From NCBI GenBank assembly GCA_035772785.1, contig JAOCPU010000022.1, positions 62,001 through 126,000 of the forward strand: a stretch of DNA of 64,000 bases, written 5' to 3'. The DNA comes from Phlebiopsis flavidoalba (Eukaryota; Basidiomycota; Agaricomycetes; Polyporales; Phanerochaetaceae). The notes under the pieces were generated by a model. It was not told where the DNA came from. It saw only the letters and a program-made list of their open reading frames with translations, and searched no databases. A program made the position numbers and the translations under genes. Shown here in pieces: positions 11,188 to 22,659 of the stretch (its first letter is position 1; each line of letters opens with the position of its first letter).

Positions 11188-14100
11188 ATTGGACTTGCAG
11201 TCGCTGTCTAACCTCTTTGCCACGACCTACAACTCGGACCCCAATGTCCAGAAGAGCGGAGAGCTTGCAGATTCTGCAAGGTTAGCTTAGGCTCACATAC
11301 AATGTCGTAGTTGCTGAGGGTGATCTGCGTGTCGGAAACTCTAGGTCGGCGCCCAGGAGGGGATGATTACGGCCCCTGCTTGGCGAAGATCATCTGCGAA
11401 CGATAACTGGGGGACTGGTGAGCTACCTACGTGTACGCCACGCGCCTTTTTGCCTCATACTTGAGCATGAACGCCTCCTCATGGCTACTCGGCAAGCTGG
11501 CGCGGTCTATCTCAAGAATCTCGCGTGTACACGTCCTACTATGTCGCGACCCCCGCCAGCCCGGGCGAACCAGACCAGGTGCCCATTGCCCCGCCTCGGA
11601 CCATCGCACCGCTTCTGAAGAGCTCCCTCCTACATCTTCCTCTCTGTTTCCCTTCGCGTAGCATCACCGTGCAGCTCGCAAGCACTCCTTAAAAACATGC
11701 ACGTCGCGCGCGATTTCCCTGAACAAATGGGCGACGTTTGTTGGATGACGTCCAAGAGGTTGCTCGCCAGTGGCGAGATTCGTGAAGTCGTCGCTGGATC
11801 GCGTCGCTTCGCTTGAGATGGTCAGGGCGTTTCCGGTACGTCGTACTCAAAATGTTCGCAAACCGCGTTTGACATCGTCAGTTGTCTACTCTAGAATTCC
11901 GTCAAACGTCCGATATCCTGCCCGAGCTCGTCGCCCAGTTGTTCCCCACGCTAGTCAAGGCATCGCCTCTCAGCTGCTCACTACACCTCCCGCAAACGCC
12001 AGCCAAGAGATCCCCCTCATGCTCCATCTCATCCTGCAAGACCTACAAGACGAGCATCGTTCTACACACCTTAGCCCCCACCAACAGCATCCAGACAGCC
12101 TCGTGCCCTGGGGCCGCCTGTTATTCCAAGTGGTCAATTTACAAATTCCAAAGGAAGCCGTTCCCGAAGACGAAGAAGATCGTGAACGCAGCGAGTGGTG
12201 GAAGGCTAAGAAGTGGGCGTACGGTATCCTTGGGCGTTTGTTTCAATCGCTTTGGCAACCCTTCCCAACTTCCGAGCTCTATGAAGAAAGAATACCTCAA
12301 TTTGCGGAGCACACTTTTGTGACCACCTTTCGCGCGCCCGACGAATCTTCAAGATATACTTACAGCAAGTCGAGACTTTTCGTCTCCGGACAGGTTTGGC
12401 TCTCTAAAAGTGTCAGTACCAGATGTTCACGTTCGTTACGGAAGTGGGTGAGTCAGGAATTTCTTAGTCCTTCCCGGCGTAATATTGACCTATTACCCAC
12501 AGTGTCAAGCCGAAATCAACTTGGAGCATGCTCAAGCCAGCACTCATTTCGAGACTCTCTCGTGTCAACTTACGTCTTCCCTCAGTTTTTGTGTTTCAAT
12601 GCCTCCAAGTTTTAGAGCAATGGGAGTCCGAGGAAAACAAAAGTAAATCCCATCTAAAAATACCTTAGGGATTTCTGTCGGTGGGTACCTGAACTCGCCT
12701 TCTACGACTATTAAAATAGGCACTGATTTGCTGTATACGTTTAGACGAATTCTGAGAATGGCTTATGACACCCCTGTCCTACGTAATCACACCGCTGCAA
12801 CCTCATTCCCCTGTCACTTGCCAGTAATACTTCCGTACCAAGATCGCCTTCATGGCCATGTTGGGCTCTTTATTAAATCGCGTTTTTGAAATACGTACGT
12901 AAGGTTGTAACTCAGATTCTATCAGGAGCTTTGCACTCGTCACCAGGAAAACCCTCCGCACCACAACGATTCGATGACATTGAATATGAAACCGCCTGCA
13001 TTGGGCCCCTTCATCAAGGAGTAACATCCGGAAGTAACAAGAAACAAACATTGAGCATTTTCTTGGTATCCCATGTATCTCCCAGAGTTCACTGCGCAAG
13101 TAGCCGTTCATGCGCGCTGGTGGTGAGTAGTATCGATCTTCCCTCAAGCATCTCATAAAAAGATATTCCAAGGGCGTGCGAGGCTGGGTTCTTGGCAGCA
13201 CGGTCGAGGAAGTCGGGTCCTCACAGTGGTTCGGAAATGAACACAGTGTAAGCAGGATACACTGTCGCCCCCCACCCTAATTACGTTTTTGCTTATGGCA
13301 ATACGTAGCAGCATCTACGATCCACTTCACAGCCGTTGCAGCATGCCTCGACGACCCTGAGCTGGCCCGTATTCGCGTTCACGCCGTGCGCTTCGCACCT
13401 CACAGAGATGGTCACCAACCACGAGACGGGTATCGTAACTGTAATTATGTGGGCTCGGTAATTATGCAAGCTGACTGCGATTGAATCCTAAAGTCAAGGA
13501 TGCTGTCGCGCCATCAGGTGCGGCCGAAAGGTCATTCCAGAGTAAGTTTGATTGGCTTGCAGGCTGAGAGGCCGCCGTATGCTTACGCAGACCAGGATAC
13601 TAAAACTACGCCCTCCCTGAAGTTGTCCGGAGAGAAACCGAGCCTCGACGATCCTGAGAGCAGCTGTATGAAGACACTATAGGTGGATCGCTATCAGACA
13701 GAGCTTCTTCTCCTTTTCGCTCTGGACCTGATTCCTCACTGCCAAGCGCTTAGTACGTTATTGTCTCGCAAATGGTGCTTCGGGTCGGCAACGTCATCGT
13801 GGTCCCTGTAGTGTGAAACTTCTAACAACGCGCCCTCCGCGACTTGGGAGAAGCATCCGGGGAGCCGCTGAAGAGACCGGGGATAGCAATGGCGGTTGCA
13901 CCTCAGCAGAGTGATTATGGACGACACACAGGCCGTATTACACAAAATCCTTGCTGCCATGGGTCCTCGGGCAAAATACCCATTACCAATGTTTAAGTCG
14001 GCTCGGTGAATAATCACAGCTATGATACTAATAGCGTTGCAGGTTGTTGCATACTGTCGATGTTCATCCCCCAGGGAGATCACTCGGGGGGCACAAATGC

Positions 14101-15250
14101 AATTGAAATCGTGATCCCCATCATTGTTCTTCAACGTATAGAAAATCAAGCTTCTTTGTGAGCAATGAACGCGCGCTTTGTGGTCTCCATATATATTGAA
14201 CTAACATGCGAGACCTTAACTGGACAAACATCGTACGAGCTGGTTGATAGTCGCACATTCAATGCTCGCGCTGATATGCCTCCCAACATGTGGCCGAGTC
14301 TTCGGATATAACCTATAAATCTCTTCAAGTCTGACTCCGTGGACTTCCTTGCTGTACAGCGGCCCATACACGCGAGGAAACACTATCGATCACAAGTGAC
14401 ACAAAAAGGTATCACACTTAATCCATTCAGAGGGGCAACAAACGATGTCTCACTTCCAGGATCCCTGGACAATGTTGTCTGTCTCTCTTGGCTAAAGGTG
14501 GGAGACCGACGCATATATTCTACAAGCGACTCAAGTGTTGCAAGAGTACCAGCCACAAGAGGGCGCACTACCGGTACAATCTATACCACATCCCGTTACT
14601 ACGAGTCGTCAAGAACACCGTTGGAGTGACGAACAGACGCCCCGTCAAATGCGACATGCACAGACCTTGCGGACAAGAGTCCCCCTTACTTCCTCAAGCC
14701 TCCGTGGGCCGACTTCGACCGCGATGTGTAGAAAGGTTTTGACACAAAAACGGTTGGATATTTGTCCTCATGGTTTCTAACTCACTCTGGAATAATGGGT
14801 CTGCAAACCGGCAGAATCGCATAATCTGACACAAATGAACCAACTGACGACGACAGCATCACAAACACCAAGTCCCGCTCCAACCTCTGCGAACCTCGAG
14901 TTTTTCGGGTCCTCATGCGCAAATGCTGTGCTATACACAACAAAGACCCAACCACGCCGCGCTTCACATCCTTGGAGATCACAATAAACGCCCGTTAAAG
15001 TAAACTGCGCACGCTCACACTTAATTTCTCATGTCTCGACATAGTTGGTTTGAGGCAATACGAAACAACCGACACCACCGCCCTGCCTCGATGTGTCACG
15101 ACAATAAATGCTTACTAATAAATATGGCTCTTGTAGTCTCGTCCTGCTCAAGAAAATAGCGGACATCCTGCTGCTGTCGCCCGCTATATATTACGTAGAA
15201 GGCTGGGCCGAAGATATCACCGATCGCGGCGAGAAGAAAAGGACGCTACA
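11188..15250 (+). CDS. Importin-7/8-type karyopherin (Sxm1/Nmd5 homolog)
   Basis: This is an importin-beta family nuclear import receptor built of HEAT repeats that works with Ran at nuclear pores. The start is ATG with one extra T at 11188-11191, giving DLQSLSNLFATTYNSDPNVQ, followed by an intron at about 11281-11313. Then come RQAGAVYLKN (11480-11520) and SITVQLAST (about 11660-11690). EIPLMLHLIL, PWGRLLFQVVNLQIPKEAVP, EWWKAKKWAYGILGRLF, VSGQVWLSK and VSTYVFPQ follow (12010-12600). Conserved pieces continue in broken frames: FIKEHPEV and EHFLVSHVSPEF (13005-13090), ACEVLG (13175), DDPEL and TEMVTNHE (13350-13430), VDRYQTELL (13680-13710), EIVIPIIV (14105-14130), YELVDS, NMWP and LFKSDSVDFL (14235-14350). 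LDNVVS near 14470 and TWFEAI near 15040 close the recognisable part. The C-terminal acidic tail was not found. Frame slips, mainly single insertions, occur throughout. For an essential gene these are more likely sequence errors than decay. Confidence 0.88.
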
Positions 15251-15254
15251 CAAA

Positions 15255-17575
15255 GGTTCCTGAGAAAGGACTTTAACGACCGCTGCGCCCATTGCCAAGA
15301 GTAGGAGACAAGACCAACCCGAAACGTGATCCAAGCATGGTGGCCTTAGAATTTGTGAGTTTTGTAGCCCGTGCATAAAGAGCTCGATCGTACGACTTTC
15401 CGGAGCTGGTGATTACCGGACAACCCGGACCACCACGGCGAACTTTTGACGAATGCGGCTCACTATATCTGTGCAAATCTCACGGAGACGAATGAGAGGT
15501 AGACGTCGTTGATTGCCAATAACTACTATTAAATTGTTTGAACGCTGACATTCGACACTGTGAAGCACCGTAACTGAGGACCCCCTCAGATCGGCGTACC
15601 ATCGACGGAGAGCTGGCCAACAGACCGCGGTAATGTCGATCTATGAGAAAAGTCATCATAACATAACGCTAATACAACTTTTCAAAAAAGGGTAGCCCGG
15701 TAGCAATCCGCACACGAAAGTCGTGTTGAAACAGTAAATAAAAGGGCGGCGACGAAGAGCACTGTCATGACTAACTTCCGGACGAAAGGCCACGAAACGA
15801 GTCGAGACAATTAGCACGAGAGAGCTCTGACTACATCAGACACGTCACTCGACAACTGTGGTTAGGAGTCTCATTAAAGTGTCACACTTCAAACCGTGCG
15901 TTGACCCCGTACGGTTTATTTCTTACGCCGCGCAACGTTGCACCAAAACCCATCCGGCCCCAATCACATCGTCATTTCTACATGCACAAAGCGTTTCCCA
16001 GCCACGAAAGGATAAGGGAACGAAATGGGAAGCGATCATAAAAACACGCAGCGGAGGCGACAGAACATCGCAAATAAACACACAGGTAGGACCACAAGAT
16101 GGACAGCTCAATGAAGAAGTGATCAATGCGTATATCGCGCAGAGGAAACGCTATCCGCAGGAAGGCTTATAGAAACGATTTGTCCGAGCAATGTGTTTAT
16201 CTGCCTTTCACTCACTTTTCATCATGTAGGCTACACGCCAGAAGCGCCCCACGCATGCCGGCCGAGCGACGAACACACTGTGATGCGGGAACACAAACCG
16301 CCTTTTGGGCTTGCCGACGATGCATTACCGTTTATATCTTATTCCTATCCAACTCCCTTTGTGGTTCTCCGACACATTTTTAAGTACCTCACTTAAAATA
16401 TGTCTATGCTATAATTCGCAGGATTTGAGCACAATAACAACCACCAAAGAGTATCCCTTCGCTTTTGTCTTTTTTGCGCGTTGATGATACAATGGCATCT
16501 AGCCCATCGCCGGGCCGTCAGGCTTTTTAAGTACGGATGGATTCAATTGCGGTCTTTACTGTGCGGGTAAGCCGTAAATGCCCAAAATGCCTCAGGCGAA
16601 CTCATCACTTTTCTAATAAAAATAGACAGAGTCGTGTAGGGGTAAATCTACCACCATAACGTTCTATGCTCCCATACGTTCCCCAGATTCGTGAGGGTTG
16701 GTTCCCTGTTTGGGGAATGTGAAAACCCGCGACAAACCTTGCCATGTTGCCAGAAAAACTTTGTATCGCGCGGGGCCCCGTTGTTTTGTCCCCTAGAACA
16801 GCACGAAGAAGCGGCCGGCCACCTCGACCTAGGTGGCAGAGAATTGTGAGAGGACCGGTCCCCCCCCCCCTTACCTGCCTGGCATGCTTTATGTCCTCTG
16901 ACCAAACCTACCAAAGTTATTGTATTTATGCCGAAACAAACAACCACTTTTAACGTCCAAAAAAACCCAGACACACTTTACGATCGCACGGGTAGCAGCG
17001 ATGAAGGCCGACCCAAAATCATCGCCTAGTCAAATACCGAACTGCAGGCACACTATCAAGCGGCGTTCCGAAGAAGTCCTTGGATGCCATTGTAAGGGAA
17101 CGAAAGCCGGCGGAGCCGCACGACTTGCTTTGTTCACCAAACGGTGCGCGATGTCGCACTCGTTGTACAAATGCATTTGACAAGAGCTATTTACAGCATA
17201 CTAAGGAGCTCAGTACACGCAATGTCGATCATCTATCCACCCTACGCCAGCAGTCGACAGGGGCATCATATCGAGCCACGTTTCCGACTGTGGCCACTTC
17301 TGCTCACGATTTCTGTATCGAGAGGCTTCTTTCGAGCAAACTGAATATCCCAGATGGTCTTGTTTCATGTCATGCTTCCATGTGAGCAAACATCTTCATG
17401 ACACCATTGCTACCTTACAGCTCTGATTTCTCCTGGGCGCGCCACATAGGCACAAGGCAGGAAAAAGCAGCAACCGTGTCATGGTCATACCTCCTTGTTG
17501 TCATGCCACAAAATCTCATGAGCCCACATATAAAGTACTGCCCGGCGCGTCAGTGAAGTGGACATCAGGTCTTCA
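15255..17575. other. No recognisable gene
   Basis: A 104-codon plus frame (15858-16172) and a 101-codon plus frame (17080-17385) are the longest. Neither has a motif. The importin 3' end and 3' UTR may reach into the left part. A 10-base C-run lies at 16861-16870. No repeat or RNA gene recognised. Confidence 0.4.
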
Positions 17576-17579
17576 TTGC

Positions 17580-18876
17580 CATGCCCTCTGCAGCCATAGC
17601 TCGAGACATCCATCTGCATTACGAGGACAGCAGGTGAACCGGCGGGCGTAGAATTGTACACCACTATCGTCATCGTACATGGCCTGACTTCGTCAATAGC
17701 GGTACGTTACATCTCGATCTCTCCGTGAGTAATAGATAACTACACCTGACCATCGTCAATTCCCTCCAGCCACTTTTGAACCCATGCTTGCCTCGGGCCA
17801 TCATATCGTATCCGCGTCATTACGGTCAAACATGCGCGACTACAACGGCTCCACCCTTACACCGACGTCGAGCTCGCGGAGTTTGTGCATGAGGACATCA
17901 AAGTTCAGAATGGTGCCGTGCGCCGAGTCGCTACGGAGATCGCCGCGTTTCTCGACTTTGTATGCACAAGGCTCGGAGTGTGCCCTCTCGCGCCCAATGA
18001 GGAACTCTCGGCAGGCGGTGTTGTGCTGATGACGTGGTCCATGTACACAATGCCGGTTCCAACATCACCCTTTTGGCAATGCTTGGGGACCGCGAGTGGT
18101 GCTGGATGACGTTAAAAAAGGGACATGCTTAGAACGTTTTCTGAGCAGGGTCGTACTCTACGGTAAGTGTGTCAGCTTGAGCATCATCTTGCATTTCCCC
18201 TCTGATAGCCTGGCACAGACGCACCTTGCTTGTGCTTCGGGAAGGTGGTCAATGATCCCTATTGACTCACCCCTTCAAAGACGCTTCTGTTCATCCCTCC
18301 GAGAAACCAGCCGCCTTTCTTGCATGGGTCACTACACACTACACCCCCGTTTCCAACAGTTCTCCTAGTACGGTCACCATCATCTCTCTTCGTAAACGCA
18401 CAAGCTGTGATATTCCCACCTCACAGAGGATGACGTCTGACGAGACGCAGCGCGGCATTGAGCTTGGCGTCATGCTGCGCTCTGGCGCGCTGCTCGCGAC
18501 AAACCCCATTATTCATGCACAGAAATTTCGAGCGAACGCTTTTCGATGCTGACGTCGCATTCCCCAAGGTTGCGGTATCCGCGCTATGGTGCGATAGCTC
18601 ACCGTGGACCAACCGTCCTAGGTGCGAAGTTGCTTGACAAGGCTCGTGTACGAAAGCAGCTTCCTGGCAAGCGCAAGAGAGTGTTGTCCATGGTGAAAAT
18701 TGAAGGTGCCAATCACATGGTGAGTTATTTATCAAACTGCCCTGTCTGTAGAATATTTAGAAATTGTGCAGTATCATTGGCACGAGCCGGAGAAGATGAT
18801 GCAACTCTTGGTGTCGGTAATACGAGGCAATTGGAGGAAGAACCATGATGAAAAGCACGCGCTGGCAGCTCTGTAA
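17580..18876 (+). CDS. Alpha/beta hydrolase B
   Basis: This is a paralog of hydrolase A with the same exon order. The start at 17580 gives MPSAAIARDIHLHYEDS. One extra A then shifts the frame before TTIVIVHGLTSS, which holds the HG motif. After an intron (GTACGT near 17700 to CAG near 17770) come TFEPMLASGHH, EDIKVQN, ATEIAAFLDFVC and the elbow GGVVLMTWSMYTM (about 18020-18055). An intron (GTAAGTGTG near 18163) precedes EKPAAFLAWVTTHYTPVS, RSGALLATNPIIH and VAVSALWCDSSPW. The last intron separates VKIEGANHM (18690-18718) from YHWHEPEKMMQLL, and the stop is at 18874-18876. The His in ANH is the likely catalytic His. It lies on the strand opposite to paralog A, with Dsc3 and importin between them. 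Substrate and pathway are unknown. Confidence 0.87.
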
Positions 18877-18879
18877 GTT

Positions 18880-20115
18880 ACTAGGAATGACGTACATAAA
18901 TAAGTGCAGCACTCTGGGTCAGACTGCCGAGTCGTAGAGAGCACATCAGTATCTGCAGTTCGTTGGATGGATAAAATCAGCAAAACACTTACCATGCTAC
19001 GGGCTCCTAGTTAGCTGCAACAACGCCCAGCTGGCCCCATACTTACGTCTAGACGGTGCGCGGGATGCCCTTAAGAACACGGACACGTTGAGCGCAAAAT
19101 TCGAGTGTTGTTTCGACATCCGAAAGGACTACCTCCACGCGTGCTATTTCTTGCGCTACCCGCTGCGGGTTGTAATCTGTTGTAACTAGCACTTGCCCGT
19201 GCTCCGCACGGGGCTCGAAACAGTTGCACAATTTTGCACACAATGAGCGACGGTCTCTGAAATGAACTGTGAACAGAAGGCTGCTATGCCCCAGTCGGGG
19301 ACGGGGGGCTCCGCAGCCCCCTTGCACTTTTGTGACGATGACATCCGTGCATGCCCCGGCAGTCATTGATTTTGATATTAGCACTTTTCCAGAGCTGTGA
19401 AAAATATTAAATATATCTTGTCCTGATGCAAGCTGGCTCACTGGCCCGATAAAGGCCATGTACCTAGATGTACCTACGCACACCATACATGCACTGGTAA
19501 TTATGTAGACGCTGTAACATTGGTGTTTGATGGCGACAGGCCAGCAGTGCGCTGGAGTGAGTCTGTGCCGTATTGGTAGCCGCCTCTCACCACTCATGTT
19601 GGCAGCTGCACTCAATTTATTGAACATGAACATCAAACATCTAACATTGAACCTCTTGAGTAGAATACTATTACTTACTGAGCCCTAGACTCATGATCAG
19701 AATGCACAATGATCACACGGCGGCATTGCCCAAGCGCCTGTTGAACCGATTTGATGGCACGCTTTGACGGCAGGTCAAGTAGCCAATCAGCATTGTTCTT
19801 TGTCTCTGCTTCTTGTCTCGGTGATCTCGGGCACGGACTGCTTTGTATAATAGGATTGTCCAGGCAAATCCTGATTGCCACGTAATCTCATCTAATACGA
19901 CCTGGGTCCATGGCGCCTAGAGTAGCGCCTTACATAAGATGATGTCGCCGATTTCCGTTTTGGTTGCCCCCCATTTGCCCCCTGGACCTTCTCATGTCGC
20001 TCAGGAAGACATATCCCTTCATACGCATGGGTAGACTAAAGTGGTGTCGTCTAATAAGCTCAGTGTCCGAATGTTTTTGGGTTGAACGGGCGCGTCAGCA
20101 TGCAGAAGACACAAT
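18880..20115. other. No recognised gene; one long minus frame
   Basis: The minus strand is open for 195 codons at 19049-19636, but residue use is not convincing and no domain is visible. Around 19285-19330 there is a GC-rich inverted motif (GGGGGCTCCGCAGCCCCC) able to form a short hairpin. Confidence 0.35.
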
Positions 20116-20121
20116 GAAACT

Positions 20122-20440
20122 GTGAACACCGCGGAGGTCATAATCGAGACGTCACAGCAGAGCGCTGCTCGTAGCAAACAATTTTTGCGTGGGATGTGGT
20201 TGAAAGCTGGAAAGACTGCGGGCGAAGTCGAAGGAGCCTATCCGTGGCTTGTTACTGGACATGTGGTAAGTTTTAGACAGCGATGGCCGTATACAAAGCA
20301 CTCAAAACCCTTTCTCTACTAGGCGAGGAACATCGCTCGTCAAGATCACCTGCTTCACTGGATCACTTCGAAAGGGCCTCGATGCAATCTCGTGGTGCAC
20401 TCGCCGACCTTGGCAACGCATGTACCTACATTTCACAGCG
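20122..20440 (+). CDS. Possible spliced hypothetical gene
   Basis: A frame from ATG at 20122 reads through AGEVEGAYPWLVTGHV to a GTAAGT donor near 20267. After an acceptor near 20323 the text continues as ARNIARQDHLLHWITSKGL and PWQRMYLHFTAR to a second GTAAGT near 20442. Two good donors at protein-like borders support a real gene. I do not recognise the family. Later pieces (20490-21560) are frame-mixed and their link to this gene is unclear. Confidence 0.35.
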
Positions 20441-20449
20441 AGGTAAGTG

Positions 20450-22160
20450 CCCACCAGACTCTCTGATCCGCGCATATATCCACACATTTCGCTCCAGCAG
20501 CCCTCTATTACACACAAAAGCATCAAGTGTATTGAATATAGCGTCTTCGACTACATTATAAGGCCTGACCCGGGAAACTGGTCTTCGGCTAGGCATGTCT
20601 TCTGCGTTCGGACCGACATCCATCGGTCGCCGTTCCTCTGATGCACGCTCTCGAAGTCCCGAACTTCGCCTTCTCCTGTGTATGCGCTCCACGACTTCCC
20701 CCGTCATCACCAAAACGATCTATCACATCCAATTCGAGCCCAACCTGTCTGCCGTGGTGATAGTTCCATGCACAGTGTATCCGAGGTTGCCACCTTCCTC
20801 CCATCGTCCTAATCCACTTGGTCGCAATCATCTTCTACAGTCATAGCCAGTCCCAGGTCATTGCGCTCGGCTTGCATCTCACCCTAGTCTCCCAAAGGCC
20901 GAGCGCGGACAGCAGTGCTGTCTAGCCCTCGCCCACAACGCTGCCAGATGGAAACCAGCGACGCATCCACCAGCTACCTTCCGCCGACGATTCTCTCCCC
21001 AACGTGCGTCAACGGGTCCAAGGTTGGGGCGGGTCGGGGTCACTCTTACCAATGCGCAAGGAGCCATGGTGGGGTGCACCCCTTGTCATGCAAAGATCCG
21101 CGGGTCAACGTGACCTCTGCGTGGCATTTGGACGCTGTCGCTGATTAGCATGCCGGCTGTAGCCCCACACTCGTGGAGCGAAGTTTTCAGTACATCGAGC
21201 AACTGATAGTCGCACCTAGTGGTACTTACTCGGTGACTCCTCCTGAACACAGACGAATCGATTGATATACATTGTAGCGAATGTACAAGGTCGATGCCAT
21301 CACGACCGTGCTCAAGCATCGGCGGCGCACGATGCTTCGTGACTTGCATCAGGCCCGTCGCCCCAACATTGGGACGAAGCACCTACTGCGAGCTCGACCA
21401 TCCCGCTCCCGAGCTTCGGATCCGCTTACGCGGGCGCTCCGATTACGTCTAGGCGCTGGCAGAGGCTTGCGCGGACGCACGGTCGAGCTCTTGCACGATC
21501 ATGCATGCACTACCCACACAGCAGATCGCAGGTACATCAAATAAAGGCGGGAATTTTGATCACGATACGAACAGCCGTATTCTGCAGCAGCTTACTTCGT
21601 AGAGCACCCGGCCATCGTTTGCCTATTTTCACGGTGGCGTCGCATGTCCCCCCGGTCGTCTTCTCACACACTGCACCCCCGAGCCTCCATTGGGATCTTC
21701 GCACTCTAACGCATCATGGAGCTCCATTGGACCTAACGGGGATAATATCGAGCAATTCAAGTACGGGACAACTTCTTCGTGAGTCTCAAGATGCTTTTGT
21801 ACCTCGTCTGGTTTTAATATCAACCATCACACAGAGCGAGAGACGAGGATGCAGTTCCGTATAAAAGTTAAAATGCAGCTACAAACTCAGGACTCTTCAT
21901 TTTTTACTTGCGCCAAAGAACCAGTTGAATTCGATCTGCGGTGGTAACGACCGTGTGTGGAACGCTCCCGTAAGTCTTGTTCTCTAGATTCAGTTCCAGC
22001 GTAACCTATGTGCTTACTGCATGCACAGTTTGAGGACATGGCATAACAAACCTCATCCAGTATGCTATCAGAGAGAATCGACTAGCTGTGGACGTTATGG
22101 CTGTGTTTTGCGAGCTCAAGGCCCCGGACCCCGGTCGCCAACACATGTGAGTCCGGCGAT
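20450..22160. other. Protein-like pieces of unknown nature
   Basis: Short readable pieces occur on both strands, for example ELDHPAPELRIRLRGRSDY on plus near 21400 and the 64-codon frame at 21629-21823 on minus. None could be assembled into a gene or matched to a family. Confidence 0.3.
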
Positions 22161-22169
22161 CTCATCACG

Positions 22170-22654
22170 GTGACACTCCAGTTTCCCAGTTCACGGCATC
22201 CTAACGATTGGCTCAAAGTCCATGCTCCAAAAAAGCCCGGAACCGGGCGTATTCGTCGGGAAGCGCGGCCGATTTCGGCGGGCAAGATGCAACTTCGAAG
22301 ATGGAGTCAAAAACGGCTATGGCTTCGCGTCTGCGAAGAGATCATCGGCTTCAAAAAATATCACGATTTTGTGTCGTTTGAGGTACGAAAAACATCAACA
22401 CACAGCCTAAAACCGAGCACGCATCAACGATCCCTTTGACACAGAGCATGCTTTCCGACTTGGAAGCCCAGTTCAAAGCAGTCATTGCAGCGCCCGGATG
22501 CGAAAGAACGGTGCAGTTCAAACGCTTCTCCGACGAGTGGGCGGCGGGGAAAAACAAGGAAAAAACGCATATAGCCGCCTTTTACACTTCCACTCAGACC
22601 TCCGGCCCGACCCCATTGAAGCTCACGACAGCCTTTTTATTTTTTCCGTATTAG
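22170..22654 (+). CDS. Possible two-exon hypothetical gene
   Basis: RLWLRVCEEIIGFKKYHDF (22310-22375) leads to a possible donor (GTACGAAAA near 22383). After the CACAG acceptor near 22444 the text runs MLSDLEAQFKAVIAAPGCER and VQFKRFSDEWAAGKNKEK. The result is a lysine-rich, helical, soluble-looking protein. No known motif is seen, and the stop is at about 22654. Confidence 0.35.
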
Positions 22655-22659
22655 ATGCT

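Noticed and set aside
12803..13201. 132-codon minus-strand ORF
   Set aside because: The plus strand here carries importin pieces (FIKEHPEV, EHFLVSHVSPEF); the minus frame is their shadow.
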